64,000 nt of DNA from Symsagittifera roscoffensis (GCF_963678635.1 NW_026970825.1:32234-96233), one strand, 5' to 3'; positions 1 through 13,245 are shown, numbered from the stretch's first letter. The notes: a model not told the origin generated them from the sequence alone. Made by a program: numbers and translations.

Positions 1-3000
1 TGATAACAACTATTAACCATTAACTATCAAATTAAAAAGTTTTTGTTGGAGCTTTCTGCGTTCGATTTATTGAATATTGTATTGACAACTAGCTGTCACC
101 CTTTTCTCCTTCTCTATACTGTGTTGAGCTGACGTTTTTTTAGGTTCACACGTAGTGTGCTCCTGTATGATGAAAGTATCGACCAAATCATCGTTGTATT
201 CTAATGACAATTAGCTGATTATGAGCTGTTATGTTCAACTGATATCAAATGAAAAATTCATTAAATTGGTTTCGTTATCTTCTCCTAGTGTGATCTTATG
301 ATAAAATTTCGCTCCAGGTTGATACCTCATGATAATAATAAATTTCACTTTGCCGATCTCTTAGTTAGGCGGAAGATAAGTCTGGAGTTTCCTTTGAAAT
401 TTGAGGGGTTTCAAAAAAGACTTAAACGGATTTTTTGTTGCGTTACACTTAATTTTTCATTCATGATGAAAACCTCGCCCCAGTCTGAGACTTCATGATA
501 ACATCTTTTTCTGATTTAGACGTCTTACTTTTAACAATTATTCAATTAGTGTTTTTTTTTAAATTAATTTTTATGTTCTACTTGTTGAATCATTTTGTCG
601 TCAGTTGCCGTACACTTTTTCTCCATTTCTTTACTGCATTTGACTGAGTTTATGTTGCGTTACACTTAATTTTTCACATATGATGAAAAAATAGCCCCAG
701 GTTGAGACCTCATGATAATAATATATTTCTGATTAAGACGTCTCCCTTTTAACGAACGTTTAATTCGAGTTATTTTCATTTATTTTTTATGTTCCACTTG
801 TTGAATCATTTGTCGACAGTTGCAATACACTTTTTCACTTCTTTACTGCCTTGAACGGATTTTTTGTTGCGTTACACTTAATTTTTCATTCATGATGAAA
901 ACATCGCCCCAGTCTGAGACTTCATGATAACATCTTTTTCTGATTTAGACGTCTCACTTTTAACAATTATTCAATTAGTGTTTTTTTAAATAATATTTAT
1001 GTTCTACTTGTTGAATCATTTTGAACAACAACATGAATAGCTTGCTTAGAAAAGTTAAGTTTCCGCAAATTGATTCGGTTTATGAAATAACTTGAATTCT
1101 TTCGAAAGTTCTAGCACAAAAAGCTTGCTTAGAAAAACTTGAATCTTTTGCGATCCTGTTCTCTCTGTGGAGCATTTTGAAATAGCTTATTAAAAAATCT
1201 AACTTTTCGCCGACTGATTCTCTCAATGAACAACGTGAATTTTTTCAAAGTTTTAATAGCTTGCCTAGAGAAACGTTACTTTTTTCGCGAATTGATTCGC
1301 TCTATAAAACAACCTAAAATTTTTCAATGTTTCATCGCTTGAATAGCTTCTTTATAAGAACAAAGTTTTGCCATCCGAGTTGCTTCATAGAAAATTTTGA
1401 ATGTTTTCAAAGTTTCATAGCTTGATTAGCTTGCTTAAGAAAACATCAATTTTTTGGGAACAGATTCTTTCTATGAACCCTAAAATTTTCAAACCGATTT
1501 ACGATATGGCTTAGCTTGGATAGGATAGTTTCCTTACTTGGATAACTTGGTCAGAACAACAACTAAGTTTTTGCGAGCCAATTAAAATTGGAGGCGGGCT
1601 TGCTAGTACTGGCTAAATAAAAGAAAATTCGATCATTTTTTGTTCTGTGGGTGAGAAGTTACGTTGACAGTTACCTTATAGTTCTTAAGTTATTTATCAT
1701 TCAAATTCAGCTTGCGTCTGTCTGATAACAACTATTAACCATTAACTATCAAATTAAAAAGTTTTTGTTGGAGCTTTCTGCGTTCGATTTATTGAATATT
1801 GTATTGACAACTAGCTGTCACCCTTTTCTCCTTCTCTATACTGTGTTAAGCTGACGTTTTTTTAGGTTCACACGTAGTGTGCTCCTGTATGATGAAAGTA
1901 TCGACCAAAGTATCGTTGTATTCTAATGACAATTAGCTGATTATGAGCTGTTATGTTCAACTGATATCAAATGAAAAATTCATTAAATTGGTTTCGTTAT
2001 CTTCTCCTAGTGTGATCTTATGATAAAATTTCGCTCCAGGTTGATACCTCATGATAATAATAAATTTCACTTTGCCGATCTCTTAGTTAGGCGGAAGATA
2101 AGTCTGGAGTTTCCTTTGAAATTTAAGGGGTTTCAAAAAAGCCTTAAACGGATTTTTTGTTGCGTTACACTTAATTTTTCATTCATGATGAAAACCTCGC
2201 CCCAGTCTGAGACTTCATGATAACATCTTTTTCTGATTTAGACGTCTCACTTTTAACAATTATTCAATTAGTGTTTTTTAAAATAATATTTATGTTCTAC
2301 TTGTTGAATCATTTTGTCGTCAGTTGCCGTACACTTTTTCTCCATTTCTTTACTGCATTTGACTTAGTTTATGTTGCGTTACACTTAATTTTTCACATAT
2401 GATGAAAAAATAGCCTCAGGTTGAGACCTCATGATAATAATATATTTCTGATTAAGACGTCTCCCTTTTAACGAACGTTTAATTCGAGTTATTTTCATTT
2501 ATTTTTTATGTTCCACTCGTTGAATCATTTGTCGACAGTTGCAATACACTTTTTCACTTCTTTACTGCCTTGAACGGATTTTTTGTTGTGTTTACACTTA
2601 ATTTTTCACTTTTCTGCTATTCAAGCTATGAAACTTTGAATTCTTTAAAATTATTTTATGGACAAATTAGTTCGCAAGAAGTTCAATTTTTCTAATTTTT
2701 TGTTAAATTTACACTTAATATCACTTTTCTGATTTAGACGTCTCACTTTTAACAATTATTTAATTAGAGGTTTTTTCAATTATTTTTTATGTTTTACTTG
2801 TTGAATCATTTTGAACAACAACATGAATAGCTTGCTTAGAAAAGTTAAGTTTCCGCAAATTGATTCGGTTTATGAAATAACTTGAATTCTTTCGAAAGTT
2901 CTAGCACAAAAAGCTTGCTTAGAAAAACTTGAATCTTTTGCGATCCTGTTCTCTCTGTGGAGCATTTTGAAATAGCTTATTAAAAAATCTAACTTTTCGC

Positions 3001-6000
3001 CGACTGATTCTCTCAATGAACAACGTGAATTTTTTCAAAGTTTTAATAGCTTGCCTAGAGAAACGTTACTTTTTTCGCGAATTGATTCGCTCTATAAAAC
3101 AATCTAAAATTTTTCAATGTTTCATCGCTTGAATAGCTTCTTTATAAGAACAAAGTTTTGCCATCCGAGTTGCTTCATAGAAAATTTTGAATGTTTTCAA
3201 AGTTTCATAGCTTGATTAGCTTGCTTAAGAAAACATCAATTTTTTGGGAACAGATTCTTTCTATGAACCCTAAAATTTTCAAACCGATTTACGATATGGC
3301 TTAGCTTGGATAGGATAGTTTCCTTACTTGGATAACTTGGTCAGAACAACAACTAAGTTTTTGCGAACCAATTAAAATTGGAGGCGGGCTTGCTAGTACT
3401 GGCTAAATAAAATAAAATTCGATCATTTTTTGTTCTGTGGGTGAGAAGTTACGTTGACAGTTACCTTATAGTTCTTAAGTTATTTATCATTCAAATTCAG
3501 CTTGCGTCTGTCTGATAACAACTATTAACCATTAACTATCAAATTAAAAAGTTTTTGTTGGAGCTTTCTGCGTTCGATTTATTGAATATTGTATTGACAA
3601 CTAGCTGTCACCCTTTTCTCCTTCTCTATACTGTGTTAAGCTGACGTTTTTTAGGTTCACACGTAGTGTGCTCCTGTATGATGAAAGTATCGACCAAAGT
3701 ATCGTTGTATTCTAATGACAATTAGCTGATTATGAGCTGTTATGTTCAACTGATATCAAATGAAAAATTCATTAAATTGGTTTCGTTATCTTCTCCTAGT
3801 GTGATCTTATGATAAAATTTCGCTCCAGGTTGATACCTCATGATAATAATAAATTTCACTTTGCCGATCTCTTAGTTAGGCGGAAGATAAGTCTGGAGTT
3901 TCCTTTGAAATTTGAGGGGTTTCAAAAAAGCCTTAAACGGATTTTTTGTTGCGTTACACTTAATTTTTCATTCATGATGAAAACCTCGCCCCAGTCTGAG
4001 ACTTCATGATAACATCTTTTTCTGATTTAGACGTCTTACTTTTAACAATTATTCAATTAGTGTTTTTTTTTAAATTAATTTTTATGTTCTACTTGTTGAA
4101 TCATTTTGTCGTCAGTTGCCGTACACTTTTTCTCCATTTCTTTACTGCATTTGACTGAGTTTATGTTGCGTTACACTTAATTTTTCACATATGATGAAAA
4201 AATAGCCCCAGGTTGAGACCTCATGATAATAATATATTTCTGATTAAGACGTCTCCCTTTTAACGAACGTTTAATTCGAGTTATTTTCATTTATTTTTTA
4301 TGTTCCACTCGTTGAATCATTTGTCGACAGTTGCAATACACTTTTTCACTTCTTTACTGCCTTGAACGGATTTTTTGTTGCGTTACACTTAATTTTTCAT
4401 TCATGATGAAAACATCGCCCCAGTCTGAGACTTCATGATAACATCTTTTTCTGATTTAGACGTCTCACTTTTAACAATTATTCAATTAGTGTTTTTTTAA
4501 ATAATATTTATGTTCTACTTGTTGAATCATTTTGTCGTCAGTTGCCGTACACTTTTTCTCCATTTCTTTACTGCATTTGACTTAGTTTATGTTGCGTTAC
4601 ACTTAATTTTTCACATATGATGAAAAAATAGCCTCAGGTTGAGACCTCATGATAATAATATATTTCTGATTAAGACGTCTCCCTTTTAACGAACGTTTAA
4701 TTCGAGTTATTTTCATTTATTTTTTATGTTCCACTTGTTGAATCATTTGTCGACAGTTGCAATACACTTTTTCACTTCTTTACTGCCTTGAACGGATTTT
4801 TTGTTGCGTTACACTTAATTTTTCATTCATGATGAAAACATCGCCCCAGTCTGAGACTTCATGATAACATCTTTTTCTGATTTAGACGTCTCATTTTTAA
4901 CAATTATTCAATTAGTGTTTTTTTAAATAATATTTATGTTCTACTTGTTGAATCATTTTGTCGTCAGTTGCCGTACACTTTTTCTCCATTTCTTTACTGC
5001 ATTTGACTTAGTTTATGTTGCGTTACACTTAATTTTTCACATATGATGAAAAAATAGCCTCAGGTTGAGACCTCATGATAATAATATATTTCTGATTAAG
5101 ACGTCTCCCTTTTAACGAACGTTTAATTTGAGTTATTTTCATTTATTTTTTATGTTCCACTCGTTGAATCATTTGTCGACAGTTGCAATACACTTTTTCA
5201 CTTCTTTACTGCCTTGAACGGATTTTTTGTTTTGTTTACACTTAATTTTTCACTTTTCTGCTATTCAAGCTATGAAACTTTGAATTCTTTAAAATTATTT
5301 TATGGACAAATTAGTTCGCAAGAAGTTCAGTTTTTCTAAGTTTTCTTAAATTTACACTTAATATCACTTTTCTGATTTAGACGTCTCACTTTTAACAATT
5401 ATTTAATTAGAGGTTTTTTCAATTATTTTTTACGTTTTACTTGTTGAATCATTTTGAACAACAACATGAATAGCTTGCTTAGAAAAGTTAAGTTTCCGCA
5501 AATTGATTCGGTTTATGAAATAACTTGAATTCTTTCGAAAGTTCTAGCACAAAAAGCTTGCTTAGAATAACTTGTTTTTTTTTTCGCGAACCAGTTAGGT
5601 CTAAGAAATAACTTGAATTCGAAAACCGATTTGTTCCTTAAAATAACTCAAACTTTTTCCATTTTTTATCGGTTCAGTGACTGCAAAGGAAAAAACTTCA
5701 ATTTTTTGCTATCCGATTCTCTGCATAAAAACTTAGAAAAACTGAACTTCTTGCGAACTAATTTGTCCATAAAATAATTTTAAAGAATTCAAAGTTTCAT
5801 AGCTTGAATAGCTTGCAAAGAAAAACTCTGCTTTTTCGTGCTTTGTTTCGATCTACGAATTTAATTGAAATGTTTCATACCTGAATAGCTTGCTTAGAAA
5901 AACTTCAAGATGTTCAAATCGGATAGAGTCGATGAAATATCTTGAAATATTTCATAGCTTGAAGAGCTTGCTCAGGAAAACATAAGCTTTTCGCGAACTG

Positions 6001-7796
6001 ATTCGGTTCAAGAAATAAATTGAAGCCTTCAAGCATGAGCCAAATAGCTAGCATAATAAAACATTTTTTTGGTAATCACTTTGATCTATGAAATATCTTG
6101 AAATAATTCAGAGTTCCATCGCTTGATTGGCTCCAAAAGAAGAACTTGAACAGTTGCTGTAAAATTAACTTCTGAAATAATTTCAAGTATTTCGAAGTTT
6201 CATCGGTTTTCGAAGTTTCATCGACTTCAGCAGAAAGTTTGATTTTTTCTTTATCCGATTCGCTTTAGTTTGTTTCAAAGATTCCAAGCTTGAAGAGATT
6301 GCCTAGAGAATCTGAAGTTTTCTAATTTGGTTTATGGATGAACTTGAAAACATGTTGATTAATTCTAACAAACAAATTGAATTGTTTCAGTTTCATAGCT
6401 TCAGAAGCATGCTGGGGTCGCTTACATGGCTTTAAAATATAAAATAATTTTGGGCCATCCAATTTGCTTCATTTCAAAGATTCATAGCATAAAAATCTTG
6501 CTTAGAAAAATGAATTTTTTGAAAACTGGTTTGGTCTATCAAATAAAGAAAAATTGTTTCCTCTGCTGAATGGCTGCAATAGAAAAAAAATATATTTTTG
6601 CTATGCGATATCCTTCATGAAATAACTAAAATTATTTAGTTTTGTAACTTGAATGGCCCAAGTAGAAAAACTAAAAAAAAGTTTTGCCATTCAACTCCCG
6701 TAATGAAAAACTACAAAAGGTCTTTCTTTGCCAACCGATTTTCTCCATGAAATAAGTTGAAAATTTCAAAGTTTTTGCTTAATGGCTTGCCTAGAAAAAC
6801 TTGAATCTTTTGCGATCCTGTTCTCTCTGTGGAGCATTTTGAAATAGCTTATTAAAAAATCTAACTTTTCGCCGACTGATTCTCTCAATGAACAACGTGA
6901 ATTTTTTCAAAGTTTTAATAGCTTGCCTAGAGAAACGTTACTTTTTTCGCGAATTGATTCGCTCTATAAAACAACCTAAAATTTTTCAATGTTTCATCGC
7001 TTGAATAGCTTCTTTATAAGAACAAAGTTTCGCCATCCGAGTTGCTTCATAGAAAATTTTGAATGTTTTCAAAGTTTCATAGCTTGATTAGCTTGCTTAA
7101 GAAAACATCAATTTTTTGGGAACAGATTCTTTCTATGAACCCTAAAATTTTCAAACCGATTTACGATATGGCTTAGCTTGGATAGGATAGTTTCCTTACT
7201 TGGATAACTTGGTCAGAACAACAACTAAGTTTTTGCGAGCCAATTAAAATTGGAGGCGGGCTTGCTAGTACTGGCTAAATAAAATAAAATTCGATCATTT
7301 TTTGTTCTGTGGGTGAGAAGTTACGTTGACAGTTACCTTTTAGTTCTTAAGTTATTTATCATTCAAATTCAGCTTGCGTCTGTCTGATAACAACTATTAA
7401 CCATTACTATCAAATTAAAAAGTTTTTGTTGGAGCTTTCTGCGTTCGATTTATTGAATATTGTATTGACAACTAGCTGTCACCCTTTTCTCCTCTATATT
7501 GTGTTAAGCTGACGTTTTTTTAGGTTCACACGTAGTGTGCTCCTGTATGATGAAAGTATCGACCAAAGTATCGTTGTATTCTAATGACAATTAGCTGATT
7601 ATGAGCTGTTATGTTCAACTGATATCAAATGAAAAATTCATTAAATTGGTTTCGTTATCTTCTCCTAGTGTGATCTTATGATAAAATTTCGCTCCAGGTT
7701 GATACCTCATGATAATAATAAATTTCACTTTGCCGATCTCTTAGTTAGGCGGAAGATAAGTCTGGAGTTTCCTTTGAAATTTGAGGGGTTTCAAAA
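1..7796. repeat. Higher-order tandem repeat array, intronic
   Basis: The same sequence restarts at 1, 1723, 3513 and 7385, giving units of 1722, 1790 and 3872 bp and a final partial unit. Inside each unit is a subrepeat of about 428 bp, marked by AACGGATTTTTTGTT at about 425, 853, 2147, 2573, 3936, 4364, 4793 and 5216. Units 1 and 2 have two subrepeats and unit 3 has four, so length changes come from subrepeat gain. Short ORFs recurring at 298, 2020 and 3809 follow the repeat and are not genes. The array continues past the left edge. It lies upstream of a catenin exon, so it is probably intronic. Confidence 0.9.
5575..6790. repeat. Diverged short tandem repeats in the third large unit
   Basis: This stretch is absent from units 1 and 2. 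It is built from diverged copies, roughly 70-80 bp each, of a motif reading like CATAGCTTGAATAGCTTGC, then AGAAAAACTT, then CGAACTGATTCG and TATGAAATAACTTGAA. The same motif family also makes up the end of each large unit (for example 1030-1450). It may be an older, more diverged part of the satellite. No coding sense is seen. Confidence 0.7.
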
Positions 7797-8109
7797 ACAA
7801 ATAGCATTTTTAGGATGTTTTTTTTCGTCTGAATGAACAGCTAGTTAGAATTTATCTCATGCCAATAGACTCAATTGTTTATCGCTACACCCCTACCCTG
7901 TCTGAGCAATTTTAGTCGTAATATCTTGCTGTAAAAACATTTAGATAGCGAACAGATTGGATCATTTGGAGCAACTGTTCTCTAAGTTAATCCAACAGTC
8001 TTTTTTTTTCTTGAAACTGAAGAAAAATTTTGGGTTTTCTCATTAAAGAGTTTTTTTATAATACAACTAAACGACCCTATCTCAGAAAAACACTCGAAAA
8101 AAGAGTTCT

Positions 8110-8593
8110 ATGTAGGTCGCGATGGATTTTTTGCTTTTGTTTTCAAGTTTATACTTTTTCGCTGGTTAACTTATGATTTCTTATTAAAATTCAGTTGATT
8201 TCCTTTTTTAAGAGGCAAACTCCACTATCGAACAGCATACGTATAAAAGTCAGGAAAAACGTTTCGAAAGTGGAAATTAATTGTCAGATTTCCCAGCGAA
8301 ATAAAATTGTCCATTTTGATCCAGTTGTCTCAAATTGGTTTAATTTTATCAAAAAAGTGTCAATCATGAATTGTTTTAGAAATTTAAAGAGCTTTAAAGC
8401 CATTTTTTCGAAATTCGAGAAAAAAAATAAATTAGATTTTTTAATAGGAAGTAAGTATTTTTGTTCCATTCATTTGCAGGGTGGCGCTGTTTTAAAACAA
8501 GGGTGTTTTAAAACAGTGTTTGAAAACGCTTGTTATTTTTCAATGCTTAAGGTTATTGAGGTGTATATAAAGCAAAAGGAGGCAGACAAATAA
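8110..8593 (+). repeat. Dispersed repeat copy containing a 132-codon ORF
   Basis: The block from the GTAGGTCGCGATG motif onward is repeated, diverged, at about 20786-21120, and parts recur at 10408-10560 and 23225-23360. An ORF at 8195-8593 lies in it, but the other copies do not keep that frame and the protein shows no motif I recognise. I read it as a dispersed repeat and not as a gene. Confidence 0.65.
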
Positions 8594-8702
8594 ATTTAAA
8601 CCTTAAATCTTTTTGCTTTATATGCACCTCGTTTTACTAAGATTCACAACTTGCTAAGAAAACTTAAAACAACAGATGTTAGGAAAATCGATTTGGCTGA
8701 CC

Positions 8703-9068
8703 CAGGGGCGGATTTAGGATTTTCTCGAGGGGGGGGGGATTTTTTTGGTCGACCAAATTGATTTTCTGAGCTCTCCTTAATCACTATAAAGACCTCATTC
8801 TGACCAAATTTTCTGCGCCGCAGGAAAAATGTTTGAAAAAAAAACAGACCAAAAAAGGCGTTTTTTGCAAAAATTTTGACCGAAAAATTACCGCTTTTTC
8901 GGCGCGCGCTCCCGCCTCAAAATTAGTATAGATTAGCGCCGAAGGTGCCTTTAGAAAAATGGTCCGTCACCCAAAATGGATATCTCAAAAAAGTACAAAG
9001 GGTGGTCTCTGGGTTACCAGGGAGTCGAAACGCTGAGAGGGGGGCATCCCCCCCTAAATCCGCCCCTA
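8703..9068. mobile_element. hAT-like MITE with 8-bp target duplication
   Basis: The ends form terminal inverted repeats: CAGGGGCGGATTTAGG at the left and CCTAAATCCGCCCCTA at the right, with one mismatch. The element is flanked on both sides by GGCTGACC (8695-8702 and 9069-9076), an exact 8-bp target duplication. An 8-bp duplication is typical of the hAT superfamily. The 366-bp interior has no transposase, so it is a non-autonomous element. It lies in a catenin intron. Confidence 0.85.
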
Positions 9069-9093
9069 GGCTGACCTTTCCTTTAAACTAAAG

Positions 9094-9345
9094 GCCCTTG
9101 TCCCGAGTTTTTCCGTTGATGAGATTCGTTCACACCGATAGGCACCAGCGGACTTAGAGGGGCGGACGCACCCCCCCCCCCCTCTCCCTCAGGGATTCGA
9201 CCCCCTGCCTAGCCAAAGGGTCCCCCACTTTGTACTATTTTGAGATATCCATTTTTGGTGACGGACCATTTTTCTAAAGGCACCGTCGGCGCCAATATAT
9301 ACTTATTTTGACACCCCTCGAGAAAACCCTAGATCCGCCCAGCCG
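9094..9345. mobile_element. Degenerate inverted copy of the same MITE family
   Basis: This stretch contains a diverged reverse complement of the neighbouring MITE: the block around 9220-9290 (GAGATATCCATTTTTGGTGA and flanks) matches the minus strand of 8940-9000. Its left end carries a purine-pyrimidine run (a C tract at 9170-9182). The flank TTGTCCCGAGTTT to CACCGATAGG is shared with a third copy at 10237. Confidence 0.7.
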
Positions 9346-9568
9346 ATAGATACAAAAAATATCAAAACTTGCCTTCTTTTTAAGAGCATTGAACGAATCG
9401 TCAAAAATATCCGACATTATGATTTTAAACTTGTTTTAAAACAGTTTTAAACGTTTTTTTTTTTATCAAAACAAAGCACTTTAGAGGTCACCCTGTTCAT
9501 TTGCCTTCATTGACTCTTTTTCAACTGTCTGTTGGCCATGTTTGCCCTGTACCATTGAGCTTTTTCAG

Positions 9569-9722
9569 TGGTGTCCTCGATTACGATTTACCGTGCGGAA
9601 GAGCCTGGGTCTGCCATTGCTACGGGAATTGCTGGCCACTTTTGAGAACGACTTCGTCATTGCTGCAGTAGCGGGAGCTCTGAAAAACATCTGCATTGAT
9701 CTTGACAACAAGAAATTGATCG
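9569..9722 (+). CDS. p120ctn: p120/delta-catenin, exon a (armadillo repeat)
   Basis: The exon is bounded by an acceptor ending TTTTTCAG and a donor GTAAGC; it enters in phase 0 and leaves in phase 1. It reads VRKSLGLPLLRELL and then AVAGALKNICIDLDNKKLIG. The second string is the helix-3 signature of a p120-subfamily armadillo repeat (family form: A..ALRNLA.D..NKELIG). p120-family catenins bind the juxtamembrane tail of cadherins and regulate Rho GTPases at cell junctions. Earlier exons lie left of the window. The upstream intron contains the satellite array. Confidence 0.9.
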
Positions 9723-10236
9723 GTAAGCAATTTAAGCAAAAAAATCATTGTTAGTTTGTCGGGTATTATCTTTCTGACGCATGATCTGTAGTACAATTTT
9801 TTTGACGTCCAAAAAATTTTTTTCATGAAAATTTTGTTCCAAAATTACTTTTGAATGTTAAATTCATATATCGTCGTTGTTTAGAATTTTTTTCTTTTCT
9901 ATATCTTCATATAAACGCAAAATTCTAATAATTAAGAAAGTTTTTCAAATAAAAATACCAAACTTGAAAATAGTTAAGCAATGAATTGCAGAGCCTTTTG
10001 GTGAAACAAGAAGCATTTCAAAAAAATCCTGACAATTTTTTGCTCTCGCAATGTGATCACTTTAAACTTTATCAGATTTCAAATAATTTTTCAGGAAGTG
10101 TCTTGCAATCGGGGCCTGGTTTTTTCACGTAAACCATTTTTCTTTCAAATCTGTCAGTTTCAAAGCTCTTGTATAGTTCTTAAAAAGATTTTTTGTTTTT
10201 CAGGAAAGTCTTAAAATGATCTAATAACTACAAATG

Positions 10237-10412
10237 TGCATTGTCCCGAGTTTCGTTGATGAGATTCGTTCACACCGATAGGTACCAGTGGGTTTAGAGG
10301 GGCGGACGCATCCGCACCCCCTTCCCTCTCTCCCTCAGGAATTCGACCCCCTGTCTACGTACGGGTCCCCACTTGTACTATTTTGAGATATCCATTTTTG
10401 GTGACGGTTTCT
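10237..10412. mobile_element. Third, truncated MITE-family copy
   Basis: The sequence from TTGTCCCGAGTTT through GAGATATCCATTTTTGGTGA repeats 9094-9265 in the same orientation. It stops at GACGG, where it joins another repeat. No inverted end is visible on the right. Confidence 0.6.
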
Positions 10413-10560
10413 AGTGAAAAGTAGAACTTAGTTTTTAGATTCCCGGTGAAATAAAAATGTGCCAATCAATCCAGTTTTCTCAAATTGAGGTAATTTTGTC
10501 GAAAAAGAGTGAATCATAAAATTTTCCTAAAATTCAAAGAGTGTTAAGGCCGGATATGTT
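10408..10560 (+). repeat. Fragment of the dispersed repeat seen at 8110
   Basis: The string around CCAGTTTTCTCAAATTGAGG with the following GTAATTTTGTC and AAATTCAAAGAG matches 8310-8400 and 21010-21090. It has no frame of its own. Confidence 0.55.
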
Positions 10561-11815
10561 TAACTTTGAAAGTCGAAAGTTGAAATTTTTACAAATTTCA
10601 TCAGTTTTTTCTCCTTCCTTCCGTTCATTGGCTTTTTTTCAAATATCTGTTGGCTAAGTTTGAATTTTCAAACACTAATAGGTTCTTTCCGAATTGGTCT
10701 GAAGGTTACGCGGTTGCCTTGGAATCCTATGGTCTGGGGTTTAAGTCCTGGTTGGACCTGAATTTTTTCAGCAGATATGATTTTTTTCAGGGAAAGTTTG
10801 ATTTTTTATACTTTCGTTTGTCTGCTTATTTTTGTCGGCTTAGTTGCCAATGCATGTAGATTTTTCCTTGAACAATTTTTTTTCTATATCTGACAGTCAC
10901 CCTGTTATTCTGTCAATTTACCAGCTTGGTTTTTGATTGAAAACTTTTTCATTAAATGGTTTCGGCTCATGGCATGGTATAACGGCGCTTTTGTTTCGTG
11001 CTCAATAGGTGTCTACCCAAGTACTGATCGCCTATTGGCCGCTCGGTTAATGACACTAAAAGCTTATTTAATGCTTGTGGTTTTGTTTTGTACTGTTTTT
11101 ATTCAGTTTTGATTATATTTTTGTCGTAATGATTTCGTCTTATTTTCTATTCGTATGCTTGCAATGCTACGCTTGCGTTTTATCGCAAGTGATACGAACC
11201 TGTGCTTCGTTCTGTGTAAATTTTGGGTTTAGAAACTCAATATTTCAATCAAATAGGTAGCTCTATTTGCAAAGGCGAGCATTGTGTTATCAATACAATT
11301 CAACTTTTTCCGATCTAACTCGTCGTAATTAAAATGCTCATTCTGATGGCATTTTTGCTGCTTAGAACTAGCAATAGAGATGGCAATTATTAGCATATGC
11401 TAGCCGTATTTTTGGTGGCTGTTTTGATAAAGTCAGCTCATGGCGCAGATGCGAGGACGTGAGGTTCTCAATCTCCAGGTTGGGGTTTCGATTTCATGTA
11501 ACTTCTTAGTGCCAATTTGGTGTTTTGTCGCCTCTGATTTCTTGTCTTGTGTTTTCTTCTGTGTTCAATTTAGAGTGATTTTTGAGCTTGATCAATTCGC
11601 CGCTTGCGCAACGCGTTAAAAGAAAAATGGAAATTTCCCATATTAGCATTTTTCAAGTTTACAGAAATTGATCTAAGCTTAAATATAAGTTTCTGGAGAA
11701 AAAAAAGTCGAGCACAAATATTCCGTCAGTTACTAGTTACATGTTACATGTTACATTTTCTACAGAAAGACCAAAAGTGATTTTTGTCCACCACCTCAAT
11801 CTTTTTTGGTTTCAG

Positions 11816-12002
11816 GTGTGCATTGTACCTCTGAACTGATCAAACACCTGCCAGTCGACATTGAGAACAACTTTGAGAACGTGTACTGTGAGAAAGTGGC
11901 CTTCGTCCTCCTTTGTCTGAAGGAGCTCTGTCGAGAGACTAAGTCCTGGGTGGGGGACGAGAGAGCGAAGGAGAAACAGAAGGTGCATGAGGACAACTGC
12001 AG
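11816..12002 (+). CDS. p120ctn: p120/delta-catenin, exon b (armadillo region)
   Basis: Acceptor GGTTTCAG, donor GTAGGT. It enters in phase 1 (completing a Gly with exon a) and leaves in phase 2. It encodes an acidic, charged stretch (VHCTSELIKHLP, then VAFVLLCLKELCRETKSW) in the place of the variable loop and following helices between the last two armadillo repeats. Only this frame is open through the exon and it joins both neighbours without a stop. Confidence 0.85.
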
Positions 12003-12765
12003 GTAGGTGTCACCTCACAAAACGGAGTGAGTGTGTTCTGCTGTTGTGCTAATAAATGTAGAATCGGTTATTATAAATTAAGAAATGTATTTTATGGTGG
12101 AATTGGGTACTACTTAGAACCAAGCAATTTTTTTTCCTGGATGTGCATTCAAATTTCCCCAAACCCGGGCATTAATATCAAACATTTGATCACTTTGAAC
12201 AAGTACCCAAAAGAGAGTCTTATTGTCATTGTTTCAAAACACGTAAGAGGAAATGTGTGGCCCAGCGAACAAAAAAATCTCTCAAAGATTTCTGTTGATC
12301 TCAATATATAAACTTGACATATAATTCAATAGTGTAATCAATTAAGTTGAGTTAATCAATGCGAAGACTGTTTTTTTTAAGCTTTTTATCATTTCTACGA
12401 TATTTGCACAGCAACCGGCTACTCTTTGTGTTATTTAGTTGTTGCTATAACAACTCAATGTTGCGATTGGTTACTCGTATGCTCAATTTTAGATCGGAAT
12501 TTGTTCGTTATTGAGGTAATGATATTCTCTGTTCCTATTGCCTACTCCTACTCTTGTATAAAATGACGGTATCAGGTTGTTAGTAATTGCATCCTCATAA
12601 ATCATTTGATAGATGATTTAATTGATTGTCGAATATACCTAAGTCTTTTTAAACAGAACCCTTAGCTGATGTCTGGAACCCTGAAAATGTTGCAAATCAT
12701 TTGCGATTCGAGATCTCCAAAATAGTTTTTTTTTAAAGTACCGCTAATTGAGGATGTTTGTGTAG

Positions 12766-12848
12766 GTATGTTCTACATGGCGATGGACTGAAGCTCATCA
12801 TTCCCCTTGCAAAGTACAGAGATAGGAAAGAGTCGCAGTCACCCATTG
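12766..12848 (+). CDS. p120ctn: p120/delta-catenin, exon c (armadillo region)
   Basis: An 83-nt exon between an acceptor ending TTTGTGTAG and a donor GTACGT. It enters in phase 2 and leaves in phase 1, and reads YVLHGDGLKLIIPLAKYRDR. This corresponds to the helix of the last armadillo repeat that in the family reads like G.EKLV.I.....S. It is too short to appear as a standalone ORF but fits exactly between exons b and d. Confidence 0.85.
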
Positions 12849-12983
12849 GTACGTACTTTTCGATTTTTGTCATCGCGGCAAAAGACACAGAAATTTGACG
12901 ACCTTTCTGACTTAATTTGCTCTTTGTTTTTACCGAATCATATTTAGTTCTTTTTTAAACCAATCATATAGCGTGACTTTTAG

Positions 12984-13153
12984 TGCCAATTCGGATAGTG
13001 AAGATAGCAGAGGAGCTGCTGGTTGAGATGTGGAACTGCAAGTCCATGCGGAAGGAGTACAAGGAGAGTAACTTCAGGAGGCCTCACTTTGACCCCCGGG
13101 CACTGGTGGGGGTGGAGAGAACTCACGAGCCCAAGACAGTCTCATCCACATTG
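12984..13153 (+). CDS. p120ctn: p120/delta-catenin, exon d (last armadillo repeat)
   Basis: Acceptor CTTTTAG, donor GTCAGT; enters in phase 1 and leaves in phase 0. It reads VKIAEELLVEMWNCKSMRKE followed by YKESNFRRPHF. This matches the hallmark end of the p120-family armadillo domain (family form VL..MW.YK.LR..YK..GW...HF). The remaining part (FDPRALVGVERT...) begins the C-terminal tail. Confidence 0.9.
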
Positions 13154-13245
13154 GTCAGTGCAGTTGTTGCGGTCGTTTTTAAAGTTTGAAAGATCGATGA
13201 GATTTATTTAGTTTTTTGGGGGGTCTCTTTTTCCTTTCCCGCATC

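Noticed and set aside
298..498. Repeated 66-codon ORFs at 298, 2020 and 3809
   Set aside because: They recur with the satellite unit, lack splice context and end at the same repeat landmarks; they are by-products of the array.
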